Part shown: positions 32,449 through 43,815 of the stretch, piece by piece
Layout: each line of letters begins with the position of its first letter
Position numbering within the stretch: the first letter of the stretch is position 1
Source of the DNA: Polytrichum commune
Lineage: Eukaryota > Streptophyta > Polytrichopsida > Polytrichales > Polytrichaceae
Assembly (NCBI GenBank): GCA_950295325.1
Contig: OX485803.1
Coordinates: 73,671,554 to 73,735,553, forward strand
Reading direction: 5' to 3'
Length of the DNA: 64,000 bases
The notes under the pieces: model-generated
Seen by the model: only the letters and a program-made list of their open reading frames with translations
What the model was told of the DNA's origin: nothing
The model's database searches: none
Program-made: the position numbers and the translations under genes

Positions 32449-33559
32449 GCACATAGCATACCCTACATGAAAATCCATGTACTATAAGTCACTTCCATTC
32501 ATCCGTAGAGGTTAAGTATGTGATGTCAGCCTTCAAGGTTTAGGTTAAGCCATCTTAATGTGCTAATTAGGGTTGTGAACAATGTCTTGTGTCATTTTGT
32601 ACTCATGTTCGGTAGAGGTTGTTTGAAAACTTGCAAGCATGGCTAAGAGTTGTGAAGTCAAATTTTTGGCCAATTTAAGTGAAATAGAAAAACCAATGTG
32701 AAAGAAAGCTTAGATAGGACTAGAAGTGTAATTGAGATGTGCAAATCAAGGCCATAATCTAGGAGATTTGGAAAGGAGAAGATACAAGGAGACTATGATT
32801 TGATTGGAGAAGGTATAGCATTGGGAATCAACACATGCTTTCTTGTGAATATATATTCTACATAAAATTTCGTGTTGAGAAAGATAGACTTGGATGTTTA
32901 CGTTAAACCTCCATTGGTTTTGTGGAGTCAACAGTCTAGGAAGTCGCTTGAATTGAAACATGATAAGGGATTGATCCTTGTGAATTAAACATGCTCCAAC
33001 TTGAGTTTTGGTTGAGGAGTGATCCCTCACACCATTGTCTAAGTATTAATTTGAACCTAAGTGTGGGCAATAACTTTGATTGGACTATGTTGTGTTTGTA
33101 AACCATGATATACAATCAAAGTCAATAGTCTTTGAACTACTTTGTGAATTTAATGGAATCCTAGACCCATGAAAGCGAGATAAACATATGCACCCTAATT
33201 ATCTAGAGAAATAATTGAGTGATAATACAAAATTCATCTTTTTGAGTCTTCCATGCGTGTTTTCTGGATTTTGTTGTATCCAAAATCTAAACTACAAGAG
33301 CCAGAGATAACTCAATCATATGTTCCATCCCGTTGGCAAGGATAAGAGATTATTGAGCATTGCAAGTGATATTGAAGTTTTGAATGCCCAAGTTGAGAGA
33401 GCCTTGGGAAGATTGGAGAATTTCCTAAAATTTAAGCATTTTGATGATTGTTTTTCTTTCATTTAGGCCATGTAGCCCCATAATTTCCAAAAAAAAATGC
33501 ACGTTTTTTTAATTTCCACCCAACCTGCTATCAACCTATGGTATTTTTCCTCCGACTAG
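32449..33559. other. Intergenic, nothing recognised
   Basis: This is AT-rich sequence. I see no gene, RNA or repeat structure in it. Confidence 0.5.
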
Positions 33560-33775
33560 CATTTTTTTGATGAAATATTATCATGGATGATTGCAATTTG
33601 GATGACAATTTGCTTAGTAAGTGATAGTAATTGCAAGAGTGTAAATCTATAATGCCTAGTTTTTGAATGATGTTAGGTTTACATTTAATGTTGGTGACAC
33701 TACATAGGTGGTTTACAATTAGCATTGAGCAAGAGAAAAACAATTGGTGATGCTAAATACAATAATTAGTCTAGT
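33560..33775 (-). mobile_element. Partial CACTAAATA-family MITE, inverted
   Basis: It carries the shared interior in reverse orientation (gatgaaatattatcatggat, gtgatagtaattgcaagagt, gtttacaattagcattgagc). Its outer part is truncated. Confidence 0.6.
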
Positions 33776-33809
33776 TACACATGAACCGGTTGCATTTGAG
33801 AAATCACTA

Positions 33810-34147
33810 CACTAAATAGGTAGATTAGTGTTGGAAACACTACTAGTCGACGAAAACGCTAAATGTAAATTGTCTCTATAGTGTTAGAACACTAAATGTC
33901 AACTCTAACACTATTTGTACCAAGTAGTAACTTTAAATATTTACATGAGCGCATTTAGTGCTAGATGATATTTTGTAAATCTTGGAATGAAGAATTGAAG
34001 GAAGAAGAATATGAGAACCTCGTAAAAGGTATAATTTGTTCAAACCCTATTCAAACACTAATTGTAATATCAGTCGCAAATTAGTGTTTTAGGTAACTAT
34101 TGCATCTAACACTAATCTTCATTTAACACTAATCTACCTATTTAGTG
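33810..34147. mobile_element. MITE, 338 bp, perfect TIRs, TA target duplication
   Basis: It begins CACTAAATAGGTAGATTAG, and its reverse-complemented right end reads the same for about 23 bases. It is flanked on both sides by TA (33808-33809, 34148-34149). The interior is rich in cactaa/ttagtg repeats and shares termini, but not most of the interior, with the copies at 34588 and 39229. Confidence 0.88.
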
Positions 34148-34274
34148 TAGTTGAAGTACAAAAACTCAAGGAAGATTACCGACCACCTTAGAGTAACTTA
34201 TAGTTTACACCCCATTAATTTTCTTAGGAAAAACCTAAAAGATGTCAACATGTAACCAGTTGGACTTGGGAACA

Positions 34275-35165
34275 TTAGGATCTCCGCGACCGATTTAAAT
34301 GCCCAGAAATCTCTATGGGCATTGCAGTGCACCTCTCTACGGTCGGATCATTGCTAATTAGGGCATGCCAAATTACCGGGAGAACAGTCTCTTTAGGGAG
34401 ACTTTAGGGCATAATCGATCAAAATCCTAGTGTTTCCAAGTCCAACCAGTTACATCATGTGATTTTATGATTTTTCTCTATTAGTTTGAGGTATACTCCA
34501 TAGACTCATCTAAACTGATGGGTAATGGTCCTAAAGTCTCAAACTTCAACTGGTTCTTTCTCAACTCAACTGGTTCATCTGTAATTACACTAAATAGGAA
34601 ATTTGGTGTCACCAATTATAGTTGTCTTGCTCGGTACTAATTGTAAACTGCAGTGTAGTGTCACCAACACGAAATGTTAACCCAACATTACTTGACATTC
34701 CTTGTAAATTTTTGGGGGAATTATAGATATACAATGTTGCAATTACTGTCACTTGCCAAGTGATTTTTCATCCAAATTTCAATCATCCATGACAATATTT
34801 CATCACAAGTGGCTGACAAGAGTAGGGAGAGTATTGGCCAATGGATGAACTCATCCATCATCCATGACAATGTATGTTCACTTATTCATAAGGAGTGTCA
34901 TCCGAGATGTTACCATAATGACATAAAATACCATTTTTAATGTAGGGGTCGGTTCTCCCCATTTCATTATTACCGGGAGTAGGTAGCGGTCAAAACCGTG
35001 CGAAATATTTAGGCTTGTCTAGGCTCGTAGTTTAGACTACTAGGCTCGTCTTGTGTAAGCCTCGGTCATGTAAACCAAACAAAAAGGTGTTGCTAACTTA
35101 TCGTCCCAAAAGCAAGCTAACCCAAAATTCGCCTACCACTTGTCAGCGTACAAACACGTGAAGGC
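34275..35165 (+). repeat. Direct duplication, left copy
   Basis: Roughly 880 bp (accgatttaaatgcccagaa ... cgcctaccacttgt) is repeated about 4.66 kb to the right at 38935-39820, with moderate divergence. Both copies carry a MITE at the same internal site. The two copies bracket the methyltransferase relic. Confidence 0.8.
34588..34942 (+). mobile_element. CACTAAATA-family MITE, 355 bp, in left duplication copy
   Basis: It starts CACTAAATAGG and ends with the inverted equivalent ...TTTAATG. TA flanks it at 34586-34587 and 34943-34944. It has the same length and position as the copy at 39229. Confidence 0.85.
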
Positions 35166-36053
35166 ATCTAAATTGAAGAAGGGAGCCTGGAGCAATAGCA
35201 GGCGAGTGGCATTTAGTGTTGTCCCTATCTTCACAAACAAAATTTTCATTAAAAATTTGTACAAAAAGTGTGGCATTCTCAATGCAATTTTTTGGGGAGT
35301 GAGTCGGTAAGTACACTATTTTGTCTAATTAGTGTGGGTTATCCATTCAGAGTTATGCATTGCTATAACATTTCACTGAGAGCATCAATATATATCCACA
35401 TAACATAAGTACACTAATGCCCCCTCCCCACTTGACATTAGCAAATAACCAAAGACTTCCCTAAAACCCGGGTAAAGCTCCCTCGGTTATAGCGGACACG
35501 TCCGGCTATCCCAATGCACCTACAAGAACTTGCTCCGGAGATTTCCAAGTAGGTTTTAGTTAAGTAGCTTTCACACATGTTCATTGTTTTATCTACCAAC
35601 CCATGAATGTTGGATAGTTTTTGTCCCATCCCCAAATGCCTTAATACTTACCATCGGTTTTTGTTAATGGAGCTCCTCGTGCCCTCATAGCTAAGACTAA
35701 AAGCAACCAATCACAAGAGCGGGAGGCAACACTTTTAGAGGTCCTACATTCTTGCCTCATGTCTAGGTACCGATGGGAGGGGGTGTGAGCCCAAATTAAA
35801 GGCCCACATGGGTTTTTAAGCCTTGAAGTAATACAAACATGGGTTTGGACCTCCTATTAAGTGTTCAAAACATAAAAAGAGTGCTAAGTTGAATTTTAAT
35901 GTAGGATCAGTTGTAGACTAGATTGTTAGTATTCTAGTATTAAAGTGTGAGGTTGAGAATTTAGGAATTAGTTAGTCGGGTTAATAAGGTTGGGACCTTG
36001 AGGCTTGACGAGCTGAGTAGGATGAGTTGTAATGGGCATTGTTAGTGTTCGTT
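35166..36053. other. Intergenic, no gene recognised
   Basis: No coding signal is convincing. Toward 36040 the sequence enters gttcgttttagggggg and the GC-richer tail of the methyltransferase relic. Confidence 0.5.
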
Positions 36054-37560
36054 TTAGGGGGGGGTCCACTGGACCCTAACATTTTCCGGATCCAGGGACT
36101 CTGGGGTGGTTGAGGCAAGTTCCGTGCTCTCTAGGACTCTCTCTCGGAAAACAGGGCCGTCGGCTGCTGGCCTCAGGGGGTCTGGGCGCAAGCTTGGGTG
36201 AGGATTCTCTCGGCTTGCGGAGATGGGGTATGATTTGAGGGGTAGCGGGGAAGAGCACCAAGAGGTAGTTCTTGGTAGCATGCCCTTTGTGATGAGCCCA
36301 CTTTGTTGACTAATGCCAATGGAGGTAAATCGTCTCAAAAAACCGGCAAAGAGGTCCGGTTTGGATCCAAGTTGTCATCCACCTTCTGATTGGAAGGTGA
36401 AGGCACTGCAGAAAATGTTGAAGCTAAAGTGGATAGCGGTGTGATGTTGGTCCAAAGCCACCGAGGATGGTGGGAATAGAAACCAAGTCCCACAACATCT
36501 ACAAAAATGGGATCCCCAAGGTGTTGACAAACATATGTATGCATTCCAATACCTTATTCCAAGAGTCTCCCAGCAGAGGTACATTCTCGAATATGTACCC
36601 TGGAGGGGAAGGTTGGTGGACAAACCACCATTATATGAGCCGGACGAGGTCCCAAAAAAGACTAAATTGGGATCCTCCAAACCTCTGCCTGCTCCAACAT
36701 GTGAGTGGCCCTGGCATGGCCATCCCGCAATCACTAGATCTACGGGACCCATCTTTCGGAAGTCTTCCTCATTGATAAGTGTAATATATATCACAAGAAA
36801 GACGTCTAAAGCACCACGAATGGCAGTTGGGTTTAACTACTGTGGGTACAACACCATCCATTCGTGTAAATGATGACGAGCCACACGGGTGGACACAAGA
36901 TTGTCATCCGCATAGACATATTGTTGAACCGTGAGATCGGCTTCCACACGGCCGCCAATCATGTCCCAATGCCTCCAAACAATTCCACCAAAGTGATCCC
37001 CTTGTCTGGCGAACGCCGTAGAATGGGATGTGCTAACGGCGATGAGATATCCATTATGATTGGTGTTGTAGAACCCAGAGAGAAGACAATGTCCTCACAT
37101 CTCTGGAATAGTTATGCAGAATCGCGCCAGGGAGGAAGAGGATCCTTAGATGCACCCTTAGATGTCATCTCCCGTTGATCCTTAGTATTTTCCATGAGTG
37201 TCAGTGTCTCCACCAATAAGGCGGAGCCACAGTGTAATGTGTCAACAATAGCACCACATCCAAAAATTATGGTTAATGGTTCTATGGTCGAGGCTACTTA
37301 AGCTTTCATCAAGTATTCATTAGGGAACCGCGACCGCCACAAAAATAAGCTCCCTCCGGCCGTCCTTAGCCGACCAACCTGGTCGGATCCACGCCTCCTT
37401 GGTCCAATTATCTAAACCAAAACCGAGGGGGTAGAGTATCTGCAGACCAACTAAAATGTCGTAGTTGGTCGCATTCGTCACTACACACCTGAGAAGAAGA
37501 TGTGCAGGTGGATCTCTAGGTTTCACTCAAAAGCAAAGTTGTAATGGTTCTCGAGTGTAG
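36054..37560 (-). pseudogene. Cytosine-C5 DNA methyltransferase relic with upstream protease-like block
   Basis: Reading the minus strand from the right, 37526-37320 gives CVVTNATNYDILVGLQILYP LGFG-type sequence, which resembles the end of a retroelement aspartic protease. Then at about 36995-36960 comes motif I of C5 methyltransferases (ITLVELFGGIGT), followed at once by a TGA stop. At about 36930-36845 comes YVYADDNLVSTRVARHHL. At about 36740-36690 comes motif IV with the catalytic Cys (VDLVIAGWPCQGHS ... GRGLEDPN). At about 36595-36550, in another frame, comes the ENV motif (IFENVPLLGDSW). Near 36500-36440 comes DVVGLGFYSHHPRWLWTN. Stops and frameshifts make it non-functional. The protease-then-methyltransferase order suggests a retroelement polyprotein that captured a methyltransferase; no RT is visible here. 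Confidence 0.75.
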
Positions 37561-38439
37561 CCAATGGCCCGTTCCACGTGGCCAATGGATGTGCGTTGGT
37601 GAATGGGATTGCTTGCAAACTGGCCTACTGCCGGCCAGGGGCTCCGGCTCCCAAAATCGGCTCCTCTCCCCTTTTCTTCTTCATTTACAAAAAATCAATT
37701 TCTCCTTCATTTAGAATCAAGAATTTTCTTTCAACACTCAATGGCATGAATTCATGCTTGCAAGCGACCAAATGACATGAAACTTTGCGAATAATTCAAC
37801 AATTCCTCACCACAATTCACCGTGATGTGCCATTCATAAGCAAGTATTCTTCTTCTTGTTGCTCCGCCAATCTGCAGTGTTCTTTGCTCCGTCACTTTGC
37901 AACTTCGTTGCTCCTTGTCCTCACGCTCTCCCTTGCATGTTATATCTCAAGAACGAAAAGAAGAAGAAGAATGAAGCATTCTTGCCAAGTGAGAAGAAAG
38001 AGAGTCAAACCCTAGCAAGAGCTCTAATTCTCTTTCCAAATGCACACAATGAGTCAAGTTATCTCTTACTTCATCACGGGAGAATCCAAGAGTGTAAGTA
38101 AAGGGAGAAGAACTCAAGATTTTATTGCAATAACATGCAATCTTCACCTCACACAAGCTCTCTCCATACACTCACTCACAAGGCTTGACTTGGCAAGAAT
38201 ACCAAGCCAAGAAGGAGGGTCCTCGCTTAGGAGCATCTCTCCAACTCCTAGGGTTCATCCATCCAACTCTAAATGGATGAAACCTCCCGGATGCGGTGTG
38301 GACGCTGACGCCGCATACCGTGACAAACCAGTTGAAGCACTTTTGAGACGTTCTCCCCATGCTTCATGGTTGGCCGCCGCTTGCTGCGGGGGAGGGGGGG
38401 GGGCTCCAAACCAAGTGGACTAGCTGGTTGGGATGTTGG
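37561..38439. other. Intergenic, no gene recognised
   Basis: The sequence is mixed in composition. It has several overlapping frames up to 127 codons (for example 38040-38423, +) but no domain, and frame usage is no better on one strand than the other. Confidence 0.45.
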
Positions 38440-38671
38440 TCCCCCCAGTGTGGCAGTTGTATCAACAACTTGTGATGAAATATCGCCACGGATGCTTGAA
38501 ATTTGGGTGAAACATCACTTGGTATTGACAATAATTATAACATTGTAAATCTATAATCCCCCCAAAAATTTACAAGTCATGACAAATAATGTTGGTGACA
38601 CAATACTGCAGTTTACAATTAGTATTGAACAAGACAATTAGAATCGGTGACAATAAATATCATATTTAGTG
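38440..38671 (-). mobile_element. CACTAAATA-family MITE, inverted, truncated
   Basis: It runs in the reverse sense (cttgtgatgaaatatcgcca ... aaatatcatatttagtg) and ends at 38671 with TA after it. The distal third is missing. Confidence 0.7.
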
Positions 38672-38934
38672 TAGTTTGTATGCACACCATATAATATGAT
38701 ATAACATAGTTGGTAAAAAGTTATAGCAACACATAACCCCAAATGGCAACCCACAGTAATTAGACACATCGTTGCTGACAAGAGGTGGAGTATTGGCGGG
38801 AGTAGTGTAGTAGGTAACGACAAAGCCGGACCTAATCGGTGTCCAAGAAGGTTTTTGGGCATAAGTGGTCGAGGTCCTCCTGGTTACATGTCGTCATCTT
38901 TCGGTTTTTCTTTATCGATTTGAGGTCTATTCTG

Positions 38935-39820
38935 CCACCGATTTAAATGCCCAGAAATCTCAATGGGCATCTCTATGCACCTCTCTACGGTAGGATCATT
39001 GCTAATTGGGCCATGGCAAATTACCAGGAGAACAGTCTCCAGGGAGATTTTGGGGCATAAGTGATCAAAATCCTAGTGTTTCCAGGTCCAACCAGTTACA
39101 TGTTGTGATCTTACGGTTTTTCCCTATTAATTTGAGGTATATTCCATAGACTCATCTAAACTGATGGGTGATGATTCTAAAGTCTTGAACTGGTTATATC
39201 TCAAACTCAACCAGTTCATCTGTAACTACACTAAATACGATATTTGGTGTCACCAATTCTAATTGTCTTGCTCAGTACTAATTGTAAATTGCGGTGTAAT
39301 GTCACCAACACTAAATGTTAACCCGACATTATTTGATATTCCATGTAATTTTTTTTTTGGGGGGGGGGTTTATAGATTTACAGTGTTACAATTACTGTCA
39401 CTTACCAAGTGAATTCTCATCCAAATTTCAATCATCCATGACAATATTTCATCACAAGTGGCTGACAAGAGAAGGGGGAGTATTGGCCTATGGATGAACT
39501 CATCCATCGTCCATGACAATATTTGTTCATAAAGAATGTCATCCAAAATGTTACCATAATGACATAAAATACCATATTTAATGTAGCAGTCGGTTCTGCC
39601 CATTCATTGTTACGGGGAGTAGGTAGCGGTCAAAACCGTGCGAAATATTTAGGCTTGTCTAGGCTCGTAGTTTAGACTACTAGGCTTGTCTTGTGTAAGC
39701 CTCCGTCATGTAAGTTAAACCAAACAAAAAGGTGTTGCTAACTTATTGTCCCAAAAGCAAGCTAACCCAAAATCCGCCTACCACTTGTTAGCAAACGAAC
39801 TCATGAAGACATCTAACTAG
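38935..39820 (+). repeat. Direct duplication, right copy
   Basis: It is the partner of 34275-35165. Just before it, 38850-38930 is a short, more diverged repeat of part of the same sequence (gggcataagtgg ... gtttttctttatcgatttga). Confidence 0.8.
39229..39583 (+). mobile_element. CACTAAATA-family MITE, 355 bp, in right duplication copy
   Basis: It starts CACTAAATACGATATTTGG and ends ...CCATATTTAATG, with TA on both sides (39227-39228, 39584-39585). The related sequence at 42060-42115 lacks it and has a single TA at 42096-42097, which confirms the boundaries. Confidence 0.9.
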
Positions 39821-41899
39821 CAGTTGGTTCTCCCTGTTCATCGAACCTAATGACTGGATTATGATTTCGGTAAAAGAATCGAGTCTTGTAAACCCACCTC
39901 TTTAGTTGGTCTCGATTTCAAAGTTCAAGAAGAGAACGAAGGAAGGAAAAATAACCTCCTAACGAGTCAATGCATAACACTTCACATTTCTCATGTACAT
40001 TCAATTGAACAAACCAAACATGGCATGTGTAATTGGGTTGACCCACGTTCATCTATTTTTGTTCCACATTATTTTGAATATTTATTACCACACTTCCAAA
40101 ATACAAGAGAAAATTGTATGTTGTGGGTTTGTTAAGTGGATGAACATCAAGCAAAATGATTGTAAGTTATTTGTGATTAAGTTTAGCCCGAAGTAATTTG
40201 GATGGGTAAAGAGGGAACGTGTTTGCAAAGGCAACCAAATTGCCACATATTAACCCAATTGCACGTCCAAGAGCATACGGGTTTTGAAAGCTTGTCACAA
40301 TTTTGTGTGCATGGAGGCCCAGTTTCATCCGTAGCTCCCACAGTCCGTCTTTGAAGTTGTGCATGAAAACCAACTCGAGTATTAGGTAGATGACTCGCCA
40401 CTCCACATCATACTTGACTCTCCTCTCGTTGGTTATCTAGTCCATGTCATCCATGCAACGTGCTCCAAGTTGTTTATTTCCAGTCACACATGGGCCAAAG
40501 CATGCGAAAGTGAACAATAAAAGTGGTATGCCCTTCACATGTGATACATTTTTCATATACAATGAGGGAAGCAAGCCCAATTATATACAAAATGTCATTC
40601 CAAGACCATAGAGCCCTCAACTGGGTTTTGAACCAAATATAGTCCAAAATTTGTGCCTTGTCAGTGTTGTCAAAATACATATGAAGTAGATCCTAAACTA
40701 AGCGGTGGATTTCATCTAAAACCTACTTCATTTCAAATTTTGTTGTGATTTATGTGTATATCTGAAGTATTCGGCAAGATCAAATTTTTATGTTAGTGCG
40801 CCGATTTTTTTCAAGTGAAATACATTTTTTGAACATTAACTTCACTCTCACTTTCCAAAAACTAACGATTATGGAAGTAGGTTCTACAAACGTAGAATCT
40901 ATTTATATGAATATAAAAGTCACCATGTTTACAAAAATATTTAGGAAAACATTATGACCCACCTTATTAGTAACCTTAACACGAATCATTAGTATTGTTC
41001 TGAGTTATACAACTAGGAAGTGTGGCTACTTGCCCCTCTAAACTAATAGGGTACAACTTTTGTTCACTTTACCATGCTTTGGCCCACATCTACGTTAATA
41101 TGTGCAATTCAATTGCCCCACAATAATTTACCAATTTTCCACACTATATTGAGTATTTATTATCACATTTACAAATTCACAAGCAAAAGAGATTCGATAA
41201 TTATGGTTTCTATACACACGAATAAACAAAAGGTTTAAGTTCTTGTAATTCAATATTGACCCAAGCTAATTCACATGAATAAAGAGAGGCAACCTAATTG
41301 CACATATCAATGTATGGGAGACGCGCCTTATTCGGTTACTAATTTTCAGTAGACACCTATATTCAAGTGGTGTGTGGTTTGTAGGTGTGGCTCCAAAAAT
41401 AAATATAAAAAAAGACACATGTGTTTAGAAGAAATTGGACTTCATGCTCCAAATATGATCACCATTCTAGGCTCATCACCACAACACATAAATTGGGGGG
41501 GGGGGGGGATATATGACCATTTAATGAACAATATAAGATATTCACCCAAGCTCCGGAAACTATGAGGAAAGTGGCTATGGCCTCAATTTGGATTTGCTTA
41601 TAATTTAACGATCTCTCATACTAATCGTGTGTTTTGAATCCTAGGAGAAGTCCGGGGGTAGTCATCAAAAAGTAGCCTTCAAAACCCATCTAAGCTTACA
41701 TACAGTACTTACCTTTACCTCCACATCTCTCTCTCTCATATTTTCTTTCTATTTCTTTCCAAGTCACGTTGTCATGGCGTATCCTGTTGGCGAATGAGAG
41801 CGTTGGCACCAACGGCGGCCATGGTTGCAGTGTTGACTGGACTGGATTAGATTAGAGGGAGGGAAGGGGAATTGTAGTAGGTAGGGAAAGGATTCCGGA
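39821..41899. other. Intergenic, no gene recognised
   Basis: This is AT-rich, with a G-run near 41497-41509. No coding or RNA gene is supported. Confidence 0.5.
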
Positions 41900-42120
41900 A
41901 GGGAGGTTTGGGGCATTACCGGGCGAGATCCCAGTGTTTCCAAGTCCAACCGGGGACAGTGTTGACATCTTTGGGTTTTTTGTTTATCAAATCGAGGTAT
42001 ATTATTACGCACATTCCTCTACAATGATGGGTGAATTTCCTGAAGTCTTGATCTTCAACCGGTTGTTTCTCAAACTCAACCGGTTCATCTATAACTAGCG
42101 GCTGGTTCTGCCCGCCCATT
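41900..42120 (+). repeat. Third, shorter copy of the duplicated sequence, MITE-free
   Basis: The segment ttccaagtccaaccggggac ... ctcaaccggttcatctataa ... gcggctggttctgccc is related to parts of 34275-35165 and 38935-39820. It continues through the point where those copies carry the 355-bp MITE. Confidence 0.8.
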
Positions 42121-43755
42121 CTGGAAGGAAGGAAGGATGGATGGCGCACGCCACCCTACCAACGACGAAGGTCCGAAATCCTGCAGCACAGCAATTTTCG
42201 CTGGGGGGAAGAAAAAGGCTCGACAATCGTAACCTTATTAACCTGAGTTCAAGGTTAGGTAGAGTGTCGAAGATCGGGAGAAAGAAAGGCATCTGGCATC
42301 GTCAGCATCTAAGTGCACATAAAGATTCCTCGATGTTGTCATAACTCATTAAGTTAAAATTGGGATCATTTGGTGCCTCGGTCCCATCCCACCCCACCCA
42401 CCCACTCCCCTCGAGTTGCATCATCAAAAGGATTGGTCGCCACTCATCACTCCTTCATTCACCTCCCATTCTATCATTCCATCACTCCTTCCCTTCCCTC
42501 CGACTCTTGTTGGGCTTGCCCTCTTGAAGGTGCAGAAACTCAAGACTCATCTCATCAGCAGGTCAGTCTCATCTGCTAACCTGTTGTGTAACCCCTTGAG
42601 ATCTGTCAAAGATTTGTCTTGACCTGGTACTGTTTTGTCTCGAGTCTGATACTGCTGAAAGAAACCTGGTGGCGCTTGCAGTAAGTAAGATAGTTAAATC
42701 TGGTGTTTGTTTGGTTGTGTGATTGTGTGTTTGTGCGATTGTTCGTGTTGTATTATGTCACTGATGCTTAATGGGGATGTGTGTTCTGAGAATAGGTTTT
42801 CAGTCAGGGTTAGGAGACAAGGATTTGTGGAGCTTGGGAATCATACAGTAGTAGATTGGGTTACGTGTCTTTTCTCTAAGGGGTGGAGAGCGTTGCACTC
42901 AATATTGTGCTGTCCACTTTGAATCTATGAAGGACAATCTGAATTGGTTTGATATAGTTGATGTGACGCGGCAGTTGAGGGGCTTCGCGTAGCAAAAGGG
43001 TTGTTTTTCAGCAATGCTGCTGCGAGTGATGCGTTTAGCAATTGCGAGAGACGTTTCTGCAGTATTCTAGAATCTCCGTGTCTTGCTTGTCGGGAGATTT
43101 TGCTTGCCTTAACACTACATTGATTCGAAATTCGCGCCACAAAGTCGTCTTCTTGAAAAAGTCTTCCGTGCTTGCTGTTTTTTTTGCAGCTTTGAAGGTG
43201 AATCTGTCATCAGAGTCGTACTAGGTGGTGGCATGGCGTTGGAAGATGTTTCGCAAATGACTCTCTGAGGTTTCTTGAATCATCGTTGACAAGATATTCG
43301 AACAGAAGGAAGGGTATGTTCATTACATTTGTCCTTAAACTCTCTTCGTGCAGAATGTCTGCGAAATTCTCTTAGACCTCGGTAAGTCTCCCATGTGCAC
43401 ATTTCGGTCGAATCCATGAAAAGTTCGACAGGGGTGTTGGAGGTTTAAGGAGAGTCTGCTCATCCTGGAGGGTATGGATTCCTCCAGTTTGCCGAGATGG
43501 TTTAAGAGATATAGTTGGGGGAGGATCTCATCCAACTGCACCCTGTCCTCCTCACTCGTCTGCATGAAATTCAAGGAGTTCAAGAAATGACATATCTCCA
43601 GAGTCACCTATATGTGTGTCACATACGGTTGCCAAAGTTTCCAACGCATATAGGTTGCGATCAAGGTTAAGCAAGAGCTCATTCTAAATTTTTAGTTGCA
43701 GGCCTATGTTTGTGAGAAGTCTGCATTAAGGGTTATATATGTGTCTCCAACCAAC
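42121..43755 (+). promoter_or_regulatory. Upstream region and probable 5' leader of the Nramp gene
   Basis: A CT-rich stretch at about 42440-42510 (tcactccttcattcacctcc and similar) is typical of plant leaders. Possible splice signals are a cagcag/gtcagt donor near 42561 and a tttttagttgcag acceptor near 43700, so the 5' untranslated region may be split by an intron of about 1.1 kb. No start codon or TATA box can be fixed with confidence. Confidence 0.4.
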
Positions 43756-43815
43756 ATGATGATCTTTGATTGCCACCAAGCAGGACTACGCATGCAGGAT
43801 TGTCCTCCACCATGA
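43756..43815 (+). CDS. Upstream ORF (19 aa) overlapping the Nramp start by ATGA
   Basis: It begins ATGATGATC and encodes MMIFDCHQAGLRMQDCPPP. Its TGA stop at 43813-43815 overlaps the main ATG at 43812-43814. If this part is in the mature leader, ribosomes finishing the uORF would stop exactly on the main start. A regulatory role is inference. Confidence 0.45.
   Translation: MMIFDCHQAGLRMQDCPPP

Noticed and set aside
37947-38423. Overlapping frames of 60-127 codons on both strands
   Set aside because: There is no domain, no consistent splice pattern and equal frame openness on both strands.
43770-43811. Earlier start for the Nramp protein
   Set aside because: The frame opens upstream only at a TTG; the first in-frame ATG, with good context, is at 43812.
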